Shown here: positions 9,215 to 16,448 of the stretch, one piece after another
Position numbering within the stretch: the stretch's first letter is position 1
How the letters are laid out: each line of letters starts with the position of its first letter
NCBI GenBank assembly: GCA_031382215.1
Contig: JANMYQ010000182.1
Location: forward strand, 1 to 27,537
Origin: LGRD01 sp031382215
GTDB taxonomy: Bacteria > Pseudomonadota > Gammaproteobacteria > Burkholderiales > Burkholderiaceae_C
Reading direction: 5' to 3'
DNA length: 27,537 nt
Notes under the pieces: generated by a model
Database searches by the model: none
Told to the model about the DNA's origin: nothing
The model's input: only the letters and a program-made list of their open reading frames with translations
Made by a program: the position numbers and the translations under genes

Positions 9215-10021
9215 ATGGATCTATCGATCAGACGCTTCGGACGCCCCTCCCGCGAAATGGTTGGCGTGCATCAGAAGGCGCGCAGCGAAGCACCGGCCCG
9301 AGCCCGCTTTCTGCTGTGCCGGCCACTCGGCCAGGAGGCGGTGCGCACCGCCGCGGTGTTCCGCGTTCTGGCCGACCGGCTGGCTCGCGAGGGCTGCGAT
9401 TCGCTGCGTTTCGACTACCACGGCACCGGAGACTCGCCCGGCGAAGAAGGCCAGCAGTCGTTCGCGCAGTGGGTCGAAGACACACTCGCCGCGCATGAGC
9501 AGTTCGAGCCCGGCAGCCAGGCACCGGTGGTCTGGTTCGGCATGGCGCTGGGCGCCACCTTGGCGCTGCGTGCCGCGCTGCGTGCCAAGGCGGCGCCGGC
9601 CCACGTGGTGCTGTGGGAGCCGGTGCTCGACGGCCCGCTCTACGCCCGCACCCTGCTCCACGCGCACCGCGCCGAACTGACGCGCGAGTTCGGCGAGCCG
9701 TGGGAGCGGCTCCTGCAAAGCGGCAAGGTGGTCGAGCCCACGCTGCCCGGCGATGTGCTGGGCTTCGACGTCGGCCAGCAGCTCGCCGACGAGTTGCAGC
9801 AGTTGAACGAGGTGACGCTCGCGCCGGCGCTGCGGCGCGGCATCCGCGTGACCTGCGCGGTGCATGCCGAAGAGCGTGCCGCGCTCGCCGGCCTGGAAGG
9901 CAATGCGCTGCTGAAACTGCACACCGTGGAGAGCCGCACCAACTGGATGTCCAGCCAGGCGATGGGTACCGCCATCGTGCCGCCGGACCTGCCGCGCATG
10001 CTGCTGTCCACCCTGGAATGA
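9215..10021 (+). CDS. Alpha/beta-hydrolase-fold protein with Ala at the nucleophile elbow
   Basis: A 268-residue protein starting 27 bases after the megasynthase stop, so probably co-transcribed. The fold is visible in LRFDYHGTGDS (residues 64-74) and the elbow GMALG (109-113). A serine hydrolase would have GxSxG; here residue 111 is alanine (codon gcg). As I recall them, the 'hydrolase 2' proteins of exosortase A/EPS loci also lack serine here (GLRLG) and sit beside a 'hydrolase 1', as this gene does. A non-hydrolytic or scaffold role, or partnership with the next gene, is therefore plausible. ATG 9215 has only a weak ribosome-binding site; ATG 9257 is an in-frame alternative. The substrate is unknown. 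Confidence 0.85.
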   Translation: MDLSIRRFGRPSREMVGVHQKARSEAPARARFLLCRPLGQEAVRTAAVFRVLADRLAREGCDSLRFDYHGTGDSPGEEGQQSFAQWVEDTLAAHEQFEPGSQAPVVWFGMALGATLALRAALRAKAAPAHVVLWEPVLDGPLYARTLLHAHRAELTREFGEPWERLLQSGKVVEPTLPGDVLGFDVGQQLADELQQLNEVTLAPALRRGIRVTCAVHAEERAALAGLEGNALLKLHTVESRTNWMSSQAMGTAIVPPDLPRMLLSTLE

Positions 10022-10031
10022 TTGCCCCCCC

Positions 10032-10907
10032 ATGGCCGAGCAAACGCTGATCCTGGGCGCCGAGAACCACCTCGTCGCCACGCTGACCCCCGCCGCCACC
10101 ACCGCTTCCGGCGCACCGCGCTGCGTGGCCGTGCTGACCAACTCGGGCGTGATCCCGCGCAGCGGCCCGCACCGCATGAACGTGCACCTGTCGCGCCGCT
10201 TTGCCGAGATGGGCATCCCGTCGATCCGCTTCGACATGAGCGGCCTGGGCGACAGCCGGCGCTCCAGCGGCACCTTGCCGGTGATTCAGCAGTGGGTGGC
10301 CGACACCCGCTCGGTGATGGACACGGCTCAGGCGCGCTTCGGCTGTGACCGCTTTTTCATGGTGGGCTTTTGCTCCGGCGCCGAGGTGGCGCACTTGGTG
10401 GCGCTCGAAGACAAGCGCATGCGCGCGGCCGTGTTGTGGGACCTTTACGCCTACCCCACGCTGCAGTCCAAGCTGCGCACCGTGATGTACCGCCTGCGCC
10501 GCGCCGGCCTGAACAATGTCGCGCGCAAGCTGCTGGCGCGCGCCCTGCCGATGCTGCGCGCGCTGTCCCCCGGCGCCGCCCAGGCCAAGGAAGACCGCAC
10601 GGTTGAAGTTTCCCAGGTGCCGCCGGTCGAAGAGTACGCACGCCGCATCCAGACACTGGTCGACGACGGCGTGGAGTTGCTGTTCTCGTACTGCGGCGGC
10701 GAACCGGAGTGGTTCAACCACCACGGGCAGTTCCGCGGCATGTTCGGCCGCTACGGTTTCTTCGACAAGGTCGCGTTCAGCTACCTCGAAAAGTCCGACC
10801 ACCTGATCACCCGGCGCGAGGCGCAGCAGTCGTTCACGGCCATGGTCGTGCAGTGGCTGGAGCAGCGGGTGCTGGTGACGCCGCGGCCCGCAGCGGCGGC
10901 GCGCTGA
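10032..10907 (+). CDS. Alpha/beta hydrolase with cysteine nucleophile
   Basis: A 291-residue protein 10 bases downstream of the previous gene and clearly in the same operon. Recognisable parts are the strand/loop IRFDMSGLGDS (residues 65-75), the nucleophile elbow GFCSG (112-116, Cys114), and a late KSDHLITRRE stretch that could supply the catalytic histidine. Cysteine in place of serine is known from dienelactone hydrolases. A GxCxA/G elbow is also how I remember the 'hydrolase 1' family of exosortase A loci. Because the synthase lacks a thioesterase, this enzyme is a reasonable candidate for releasing or editing the carrier-bound product; that is inference. The C-terminus is Ala/Arg-rich. 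Confidence 0.88.
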   Translation: MAEQTLILGAENHLVATLTPAATTASGAPRCVAVLTNSGVIPRSGPHRMNVHLSRRFAEMGIPSIRFDMSGLGDSRRSSGTLPVIQQWVADTRSVMDTAQARFGCDRFFMVGFCSGAEVAHLVALEDKRMRAAVLWDLYAYPTLQSKLRTVMYRLRRAGLNNVARKLLARALPMLRALSPGAAQAKEDRTVEVSQVPPVEEYARRIQTLVDDGVELLFSYCGGEPEWFNHHGQFRGMFGRYGFFDKVAFSYLEKSDHLITRREAQQSFTAMVVQWLEQRVLVTPRPAAAAR

Positions 10908-10918
10908 AGCCCCATCGC

Positions 10919-12838
10919 ATGCGCCGGGTTTCGGCAGCGGCATTCGCCGCTTGGGGGTTCTTGCTGCTGGCCGGCGTCGGCTCGGCGCTGTACGTGGGGC
11001 GCGAACAACTGCCCCGGGAGTGGACCGTTCGCGCCGAAGCCCTGCTCGGCGGTGTCGCCATCGACCACGGCGTGCGCATCACCATGCCCGACGGCGTGGC
11101 GCTGGCGGCCAGCCTGTACCTGCCGCATACGTCGCAGCCACCGCTGGCGACGGTGCTGATCCGTCTGCCCTACGACCGACTGCACTATGACGAGGCGGTG
11201 CGCTCGGCGCTGTGGTTTGCCCGGCACGGCTACGCCGCGCTGGTGCAGGACGTGCGTGGCAAGTTCGCCTCGCAAGGCCAGTTCGCCCCCTGGGAGAAGG
11301 CGACCACCGACGGCGTGGCCACGCTCGACTGGATCGTCCGCCAGGGCTGGTCGAACGGCAAGGTCGGCACCTTCGGCTGCTCGGCTCTGGGCGAGATCCA
11401 GTACTCGCTGGCGCGCGCACGCCACCCTGCGCACGCGGCGATGATCGCTGCCGGCGCCGGCGGCGCGTGGGGTGCGGCGGTACCGAACCTTGACCAGGGC
11501 GGGTTCCACGAAGGTGGCGTGCTGCAGTTGGCCAGCACCTTCGGCTGGTCGCTTCAGCACGGCGCGCGCGACCCCCACCAGACGCTGGCCGAGCGGGTTG
11601 ACATCCCGGCCGCTCTGAAGTCCCTGCCGCTGCAGGACATGGTCAGCCGCCTGCAAGCCGGCCACAACGTCTTCACCGACTACCTGCACATGGCGCCCGC
11701 CGATGCCGGCTGGCGCCGCTTCGACCTGGTGCAGCCCGAAGACCGGGTCGACATGCCCGCGCTGGTCATCAACAGCTGGGGCGACCCCACCATCGAAGCC
11801 ACCCTGGTGCTGGCCGAGAAAGTGCGGCGCGACGCCACCGCAGCCGGCAAGGCGGTTCAGCAGCACGTGGTGATCCCGCCCGGCAACCATTGCGACTACA
11901 TCGGCACGATGGCATCGGGCCAATTCGGCGTGCTCGACGTGGCCAACGTCAAACGGCCGTATGGCGACTGGTACCGGCGCTGGTTCGACCTTCAGTTGCG
12001 CGGCGTCGGCCCGGGCCTGGCCGACCTGCCGGCGTACCAGTTCTATGTGGTCGGCGAAGGACGCTGGCTGGCGGCGTCGCAATGGCCGCCTGAGCACGCG
12101 CAGGTCGAACGCTGGGCCCTGGGCAGCGGCGGGCGGGCCAACTCACGCGACGGCGACGGCAAGCTCGGTCCTGCGCTCGGTCCTGCGCTCGGTCTTGGAC
12201 AAGGACTTGCACCCGCACCCGCTCCGGCCAATGCGGCACCCTTCGACCGCTTCGTGGCCGACCCGATGGACCCGGTGCCCTCGCGCGGCGGGCCGATGTG
12301 CTGCACCGGCAACCCGGCCGATCGCCCCGGGCCGGCCGACCAGGCCGACGTCGAGCGGCGCCAGGACGTGCTGGTCTACACCTCGGCGCCTCTGCAGAAG
12401 CCGCTGCGCATTGCCGGCTCGCTGCGCGCGCACCTGAGCCTGTCGTCCTCGGCCCCCGACGCCGACGTGGTGGTGCGGCTCGTGCACGTGTGGCCCGACG
12501 GCCGCGCCACGAACATCCAGGAAGGTGCGTTGCGGCTGCGTTACCGGAACGGGCCGCAACGCGCCGCGCCGCTGACGCCGGGCCAGCAGGTCACGGTCGA
12601 GGTGCCGATGCGCTCGATCGCCTACTACCTGCCCGCCGGCCACCGCCTGCGACTGCATGTGGCCGGCAGCAGCTTCCCGCGCCTGGAACGCAACCTGAAC
12701 ACCGGCGGCAACAACTTCGACGAGACCCGCGGCGTGGTCGCACACAACACGCTGCACCATGCCGAGGGCGCCGGGTCATGGCTCGAGCTGCCGGTGCTCG
12801 CCGACGCGCACGCCAGGGACGTCGACGCCGGCCACTGA
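10919..12838 (+). CDS. CocE/NonD-family (X-Pro dipeptidyl-peptidase-like) hydrolase, membrane-anchored
   Basis: A 639-residue protein of the peptidase S15/CocE type, usual length. The frame is open further upstream, but ATG 10919, 11 bases after the previous stop, gives a sensible N-terminus: MRR followed by a hydrophobic segment (about residues 6-24), so a signal anchor or uncleaved signal peptide. The alpha/beta-hydrolase core has RITMPDGVALAASLYLP, the nucleophile elbow GCSALG (GVSYLG in relatives), a WGDPT aspartate and a PGNHCDY histidine. The C-terminal jelly-roll part ends with the family-typical HRLRLHVAGSSFPRLERN and NTGG. It would hydrolyse an ester or amide outside the cytoplasm, possibly maturing or degrading the product of this cluster. 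A low-complexity insert near residues 415-440 contains a short tandem repeat. Confidence 0.88.
   Translation: MRRVSAAAFAAWGFLLLAGVGSALYVGREQLPREWTVRAEALLGGVAIDHGVRITMPDGVALAASLYLPHTSQPPLATVLIRLPYDRLHYDEAVRSALWFARHGYAALVQDVRGKFASQGQFAPWEKATTDGVATLDWIVRQGWSNGKVGTFGCSALGEIQYSLARARHPAHAAMIAAGAGGAWGAAVPNLDQGGFHEGGVLQLASTFGWSLQHGARDPHQTLAERVDIPAALKSLPLQDMVSRLQAGHNVFTDYLHMAPADAGWRRFDLVQPEDRVDMPALVINSWGDPTIEATLVLAEKVRRDATAAGKAVQQHVVIPPGNHCDYIGTMASGQFGVLDVANVKRPYGDWYRRWFDLQLRGVGPGLADLPAYQFYVVGEGRWLAASQWPPEHAQVERWALGSGGRANSRDGDGKLGPALGPALGLGQGLAPAPAPANAAPFDRFVADPMDPVPSRGGPMCCTGNPADRPGPADQADVERRQDVLVYTSAPLQKPLRIAGSLRAHLSLSSSAPDADVVVRLVHVWPDGRATNIQEGALRLRYRNGPQRAAPLTPGQQVTVEVPMRSIAYYLPAGHRLRLHVAGSSFPRLERNLNTGGNNFDETRGVVAHNTLHHAEGAGSWLELPVLADAHARDVDAGH
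12164..12199 (+). repeat. 12-bp tandem repeat inside the CocE-like gene
   Basis: CTCGGTCCTGCG occurs twice in tandem (12164-12175, 12176-12187), followed by a diverged third unit CTCGGTCTTGGA. In frame it encodes LGPA-LGPA-LGLG, then an Ala/Pro-rich stretch. It lies in a linker between the hydrolase core and the C-terminal domain, so changes in copy number would keep the frame. Confidence 0.85.
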
Positions 12839-12858
12839 GTGCCGAATGTGCCGTCTGC

Positions 12859-13740
12859 TCAGGCGCGTGCGCCCTTGCTGGCCTGGAGCACGGCTGCGGC
12901 GGTCGTCCATGCCTTGGCCTTCGCCGCGTCCCGCCAGGGACGGGCGCCCACCGGTGAGGGCGACAGGCCCAGCGGAGACAGAAGCCGCCGCGACCGATAG
13001 TTGAAGTTGAGCGCGTCGCGCCAGGCCACGCTTTGTTTGGTATTGAAGATGATCGACATCGAGATCGAGACGTCCTGACCACCATTTCGAACATGGTGAC
13101 CTGCCGCGAACGGAATGTGAAGCGCTTCGCCAGGCGAGAAATCGAACGTCGTCGATATCGCGTCGATATCCGATGACCAGGGCAGGCGCGTATTTCGGCG
13201 AGCCACGTAAGCTTCGCAGTCCCGTGCCGACACAACGCGCTCGTCCCACGGCGACGAGACACAGACCTTCTTGCTGCCCCGGAACTGCAGCAAGAAGGTC
13301 GAATAGCGATCGATGTGGAATGGCGTGACGCTGTTCGGCGAAGCGATGAACAAGAACAGCTTCGGGTCGATGGCAATCGACCCGGCCTTGCACTCTCGCA
13401 TCAGCGTCTCGACATCGCCGATGAGTTGTTTGTACAGCTCGGCAAATGTGGGGTCTTGTTCCGGCGAGCTGACCATGATGTACGAATCCGACGTACGAAT
13501 GCTCTCTATCGTCTCTTCGATGGTTCGGTCCTCAGGTCGACTGCGGAACGTGGACTCGAAATCATCTCCGTTCTTCAGCAGACTTTTTGAGTACATCACG
13601 CTGTCCCTGGGCAAGGCCGGAATGACGCGCGAAAGGTTCTCCAGAGTCAAAGCCGGGTGCCCCATCAACGTGTGACCGAACTTGCGCGGCTCCTGGTCAA
13701 TCGGAACGTCGGCTAACGCGTCGCTGAAACAATCGAACAT
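12859..13740 (-). CDS. JmjC/cupin-like Fe(II) 2-oxoglutarate oxygenase candidate
   Basis: A 293-residue protein on the minus strand, convergent with the CocE-like gene (20-base gap). The double-stranded beta-helix core is seen in TPFHIDRYSTFLLQFRG (from residue 139) and PGEALHIPFAAGHHVRNG (from 203). This gives an HxD pair (H142, D144) and a distal histidine (H215 or H216), the facial triad of JmjC-type hydroxylases. KKVC after the first motif and DVSISMS at the end of the core fit the family. ATG 13740 has a strong purine-rich ribosome-binding site (AGGGGGGG) about five bases upstream. The gene is less GC-biased than its neighbours in its first two thirds. Its position suggests a tailoring hydroxylase acting on a carrier-bound amino acid or the product; the substrate is not deducible. 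A protein hydroxylase is also possible. Confidence 0.8.
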   Translation of the reverse strand: MFDCFSDALADVPIDQEPRKFGHTLMGHPALTLENLSRVIPALPRDSVMYSKSLLKNGDDFESTFRSRPEDRTIEETIESIRTSDSYIMVSSPEQDPTFAELYKQLIGDVETLMRECKAGSIAIDPKLFLFIASPNSVTPFHIDRYSTFLLQFRGSKKVCVSSPWDERVVSARDCEAYVARRNTRLPWSSDIDAISTTFDFSPGEALHIPFAAGHHVRNGGQDVSISMSIIFNTKQSVAWRDALNFNYRSRRLLSPLGLSPSPVGARPWRDAAKAKAWTTAAAVLQASKGARA

Positions 13741-13923
13741 GGATGCCCCCCCCTAAGTTGAAGTCGTGGATGCTGCGTTCGTTTGAGAGATTGGGCATCC
13801 CACATATCAGGGACGATTGTCAGAAAAAGCGGCCTTTTCGCGACAGTTTGGCCCGGGTCGTGCACACGCGCCATAAAGTCCGGTATTAATTGCAACTCGC
13901 AGGCCTGTCGCTCGCCCCTCCGC
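13741..13923. promoter_or_regulatory. Divergent intergenic region between oxygenase and PPTase genes
   Basis: This gap is clearly more AT-rich than the flanking genes and must hold the promoters for the oxygenase (leftwards) and the phosphopantetheinyl transferase (rightwards). I see no convincing -35/-10 pair. Visible structure: an 8-bp inverted repeat GGATGCCC (13741-13748) / GGGCATCC (13793-13800), and a small hairpin AAAAG-CGGC-CTTTT (13825-13838). Confidence 0.45.
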
Positions 13924-14589
13924 TTGATCGCCCTACCCGTCCCTGCGCCCTTCGAGCTGTGGCACTTCGCGCTGCACCCGTGGCCCGCGCCGCCGCGGCT
14001 GGCCACGTTGTCGGCACAGGAGCAGGCGCGCGCTTCGCGCTTTGTGTTCGATCGTGACCGCCGCCGCTATCTGGCCGCGCACGTCGGGCTGCGCGATCTG
14101 CTGGCGGCCCGGACCGGCGTGCCGGCAGCGGAACTGGTGTTCGAGGAGGGGCCGTTCGGCAAACCGGCGCTGGCCGAAGGGCTCTGCGCCTTCAACCTGA
14201 GCCACAGCGAAGACGTGGCGCTGGTCGCACTGGCCGATGCCGGCGTGGGCGAGATCGGGGTGGACGTGGAGATGCAGCGCCCGATGGCCGACGCCGCGGC
14301 GCTGGCGCGGCAGAATTTCAGCGCGGAAGAGAACGACGAACTGGCGGCAACGCCTTCAAGCGATCAGTCGCTGGCCTTCCTGCTCGGCTGGACACGCAAG
14401 GAAGCCTGCCTGAAGGCGATCGGCAGCGGCCTGAGCATCGCGCCGAACATCTTCACAGCGGGGCTGGGCATGGGCCCGCGCAGCGTGCTCATCGACACCC
14501 CCGCCGGCATGGCCAGCGTGTGGGTGGAGTCGTTCCGCCACGGCGCCGACGTGGTCGGCTCGGTGGCGCGCATCGAGACGATGCGCTGA
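13924..14589 (+). CDS. 4'-phosphopantetheinyl transferase, Sfp/HetI type
   Basis: Transfers phosphopantetheine from coenzyme A onto the serine of ACP and PCP domains, so it can activate the three carrier domains of the neighbouring megasynthase. Diagnostic motifs: FNLSHSED (residues 90-97), IGVDVE (111-116; Mg2+-binding D114 and E116) and WTRKEACLKAIGSGL (156-170). There is no ATG before the conserved region. TTG 13924 gives 221 residues, near the usual 220-240, but has no clear ribosome-binding site. The frame is open upstream to TTG 13783, and those extra residues do not look like family sequence, so the start is uncertain. It converges on the ABM gene with a 9-base gap. Confidence 0.9.
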   Translation: MIALPVPAPFELWHFALHPWPAPPRLATLSAQEQARASRFVFDRDRRRYLAAHVGLRDLLAARTGVPAAELVFEEGPFGKPALAEGLCAFNLSHSEDVALVALADAGVGEIGVDVEMQRPMADAAALARQNFSAEENDELAATPSSDQSLAFLLGWTRKEACLKAIGSGLSIAPNIFTAGLGMGPRSVLIDTPAGMASVWVESFRHGADVVGSVARIETMR

Positions 14590-14598
14590 AGGATTCGA

Positions 14599-14904
14599 TC
14601 AGTCGTCGGACTTGGCCACGAGCGTGAAGTGCTCCACCACCGGCGGCGCCGCGAAGAACGGCCCGACGATCGCGCGCCACTGCGGAAAGAGCGGGCCCTG
14701 GCGGAAGTCCACCGTGTGGTTCTCCAGCGTGTCCCAGAAGATCTGCAGGATGTAGCGCTCGGGCGACTCCATGCCCTTGTTGACCTTGAAGCCGCGAAAG
14801 CCCTTGGCGGTGGACACCACCGTGGCAATGCCATGCTGGATCGCGGCGTCGAACTCGGCCTGCTTGCCGGGCGGGATGCGGATGTCGGCGATTTCGAGAA
14901 TCAT
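14599..14904 (-). CDS. ABM-domain (antibiotic biosynthesis monooxygenase family) small protein
   Basis: A 101-residue single-domain protein of the dimeric ferredoxin-like ABM fold: MILEIADIRIPPGKQAEF at the start, a central GFRGFKVNKGMESPERYIL and a late HFTLVAKSDD. The family includes small cofactor-free oxygenases, heme-degrading proteins and many of unknown role. It begins 24 bases after livF on the same strand, with a good ribosome-binding site (AAAGGAA, about six bases before the ATG). It is thus probably the last gene of the benzoate uptake/activation operon and not part of the PKS-NRPS locus, although it lies between them. Substrate unknown. Confidence 0.85.
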   Translation of the reverse strand: MILEIADIRIPPGKQAEFDAAIQHGIATVVSTAKGFRGFKVNKGMESPERYILQIFWDTLENHTVDFRQGPLFPQWRAIVGPFFAAPPVVEHFTLVAKSDD

Positions 14905-14928
14905 CGGGTTCCTTTCGGGTGGGAAATG

Positions 14929-15639
14929 TCAGACACCGAGCCAGCGTGTCAGCGCGTCGTGGTCGCGCGCGAGGGCGGCCGATTCTCCGTCGAGCACGAT
15001 GTGGCCTTTTTCGAGCACCAGCGCGCGGTCGGTGTGGGCCAGCACCTTGCGGTAGTCACGGTCCACGATCAGGGTGCTGATGCCGGTGCTGCGGATCTCG
15101 CCGATCACGCGCCAGATCTCGGCAACGATCAAAGGCGCCAGGCCTTCGGTGGCCTCGTCGAGGATCAGCAGTTGCGGGTTGGTCATCAGCGCGCGGCCGA
15201 TCGAGAGCATCTGCTGCTCGCCGCCCGAGAGTTGCTGGCCGCCATGGCCGAGCCGTTCGGTCAGGCGCGGGAAGGTGGTGAGCACACGCTCGAAGGTCCA
15301 GTCGCGCCGGCCGTCGGTGCCGGCACGCGCAGCCATCACCAGGTTCTCGCGCACCGACAGGTTGGGGAAGATGCCACGCCCCTCGGGCACGTAGCCCAGC
15401 CCGAGGCGCGCCATGCGTTCGGGTGGCGCGCCGGTCACGTCGGCGCCTAACCAGCTGACCTTGCCCGAGGCCGCGCGCACGTAGCCCATCAGCGATCGGA
15501 TCAGGGTAGTCTTGCCCATGCCGTTGCGGCCAAGCAGCCCGAGCGCCGTGCCCTTGGCCAGCGACAGGCTCACGCCGCGCAGGATGTGGCTGTCGCCGTA
15601 GTAGGTGTTCAGGCCGTCGATCGCGAGCAGGGTCTGCAT
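14929..15639 (-). CDS. livF: Branched-chain-amino-acid-type ABC transporter ATPase (LivF-like)
   Basis: A 236-residue ATP-binding subunit, the usual LivF length. Walker A GRNGMGKTT (about residues 37-45), signature LSGGEQQML and Walker B LLILDEATEGLAP are all intact, and the N-terminus LLAIDGLNTYYGDSHILRGV is typical of LivF. It would energise import together with the LivG-like ATPase encoded immediately upstream (2-base gap). Linkage to bclA and the box genes indicates benzoate or a related aromatic acid as substrate in place of an amino acid; that rests on context only. Confidence 0.93.
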   Translation of the reverse strand: MQTLLAIDGLNTYYGDSHILRGVSLSLAKGTALGLLGRNGMGKTTLIRSLMGYVRAASGKVSWLGADVTGAPPERMARLGLGYVPEGRGIFPNLSVRENLVMAARAGTDGRRDWTFERVLTTFPRLTERLGHGGQQLSGGEQQMLSIGRALMTNPQLLILDEATEGLAPLIVAEIWRVIGEIRSTGISTLIVDRDYRKVLAHTDRALVLEKGHIVLDGESAALARDHDALTRWLGV

Positions 15640-15641
15640 GG

Positions 15642-16448
15642 TCAGTGCGCTCCGTCGGCGTCACCCAGGTAGGCCACCTGCACGTCGCGGTTGTTGCGGA
15701 TGCGCTCGGGCACGTCACTCGCGATGACCTCGCCGTTGACCATCACGGTGATGCGATCGGCGATGCGGAACACCGCGTCCATGTCGTGCTCGACCAGCAG
15801 CACCGCGTGCGTGCGCTTCAGCTCGGCCAGCAGGCCCAGCATGCGGTCGCTCTCTTCGGCGCCCATGCCGGCCAGCGGTTCGTCCAGCAGCAGCACCTGC
15901 GGGCGGGTGGCCAGGCACATCGCGATCTCGAGCTGGCGCTTGCCGCCGTGGCTGAGCGTGCCGGCGCTCTGCGCAGCAGCGTGGCTCAGGCCGGCGTCGC
16001 GCAAAGCGTCGGTGGCCGCCGCCAGGCTCTGCTCGCAGCGTTGCGCGCCCTGCCACACCGCCCAAGCGCGCGGCAGCGCGGCCTGCGCGCACAGGCGGCA
16101 GTTCTCGAGCACGCTGAACTCGGGGAAGATGGTGGTGCGCTGGTAGCTGCGGCCCACGCCGGCCTGCGCGCGGCGCGGCTGCGACCAGTTCGTGATGTCC
16201 TGCCCGGCCAGGTGGATCGTGCCGCTGCTGGCCGGCATCTCACCCGACAGCATGTTGATCAAGGTCGACTTGCCCGCGCCGTTGGTGCCGATCACCGCGT
16301 GCACCTCGCCGAGCTGCCAGTCCAAGGTCACCGCGTTGACCGCGGTCAGGCCGCCGAAGCGACGGGTCAATGCCGACGCGCGCAGCAGCGGCGCGGCGCC
16401 CGCGCCGGCACCTGCATCGGTGCGCAACAGCGGTGCGGCCTCAGCCAT
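15642..16448 (-). CDS. livG: Branched-chain-amino-acid-type ABC transporter ATPase (LivG-like)
   Basis: A 268-residue ATPase with Walker A GTNGAGKSTL, the signature variant LSHGGKRQLEIAM and Walker B VLLLDEPLAGMG, followed by the conserved VLLVEHDMDAVF histidine switch. The SHGGKRQLE form of the signature is characteristic of LivG. The first 20 or so residues form an Ala/Gly-rich extension ahead of the normal N-terminus. Its start overlaps the end of livM by 8 bases, implying translational coupling. It is the partner of the LivF-like ATPase. Confidence 0.93.
   Translation of the reverse strand: MAEAAPLLRTDAGAGAGAAPLLRASALTRRFGGLTAVNAVTLDWQLGEVHAVIGTNGAGKSTLINMLSGEMPASSGTIHLAGQDITNWSQPRRAQAGVGRSYQRTTIFPEFSVLENCRLCAQAALPRAWAVWQGAQRCEQSLAAATDALRDAGLSHAAAQSAGTLSHGGKRQLEIAMCLATRPQVLLLDEPLAGMGAEESDRMLGLLAELKRTHAVLLVEHDMDAVFRIADRITVMVNGEVIASDVPERIRNNRDVQVAYLGDADGAH

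Noticed and set aside
10709..10918. Upstream extension of the CocE-like reading frame
   Set aside because: It lies inside the Cys-hydrolase gene in another frame; ATG 10919 gives the expected N-terminal hydrophobic segment directly after the previous stop.
12164..12199. 12-bp repeats as a CRISPR or regulatory array
   Set aside because: Only two full units without spacers, in frame inside a coding linker; a simple slippage repeat.
13825..13838. AAAAG-CGGC-CTTTT hairpin as an intrinsic terminator
   Set aside because: The stem is only five base pairs, AT-rich, without a following T-run, and it sits between divergent genes where no terminator is needed.
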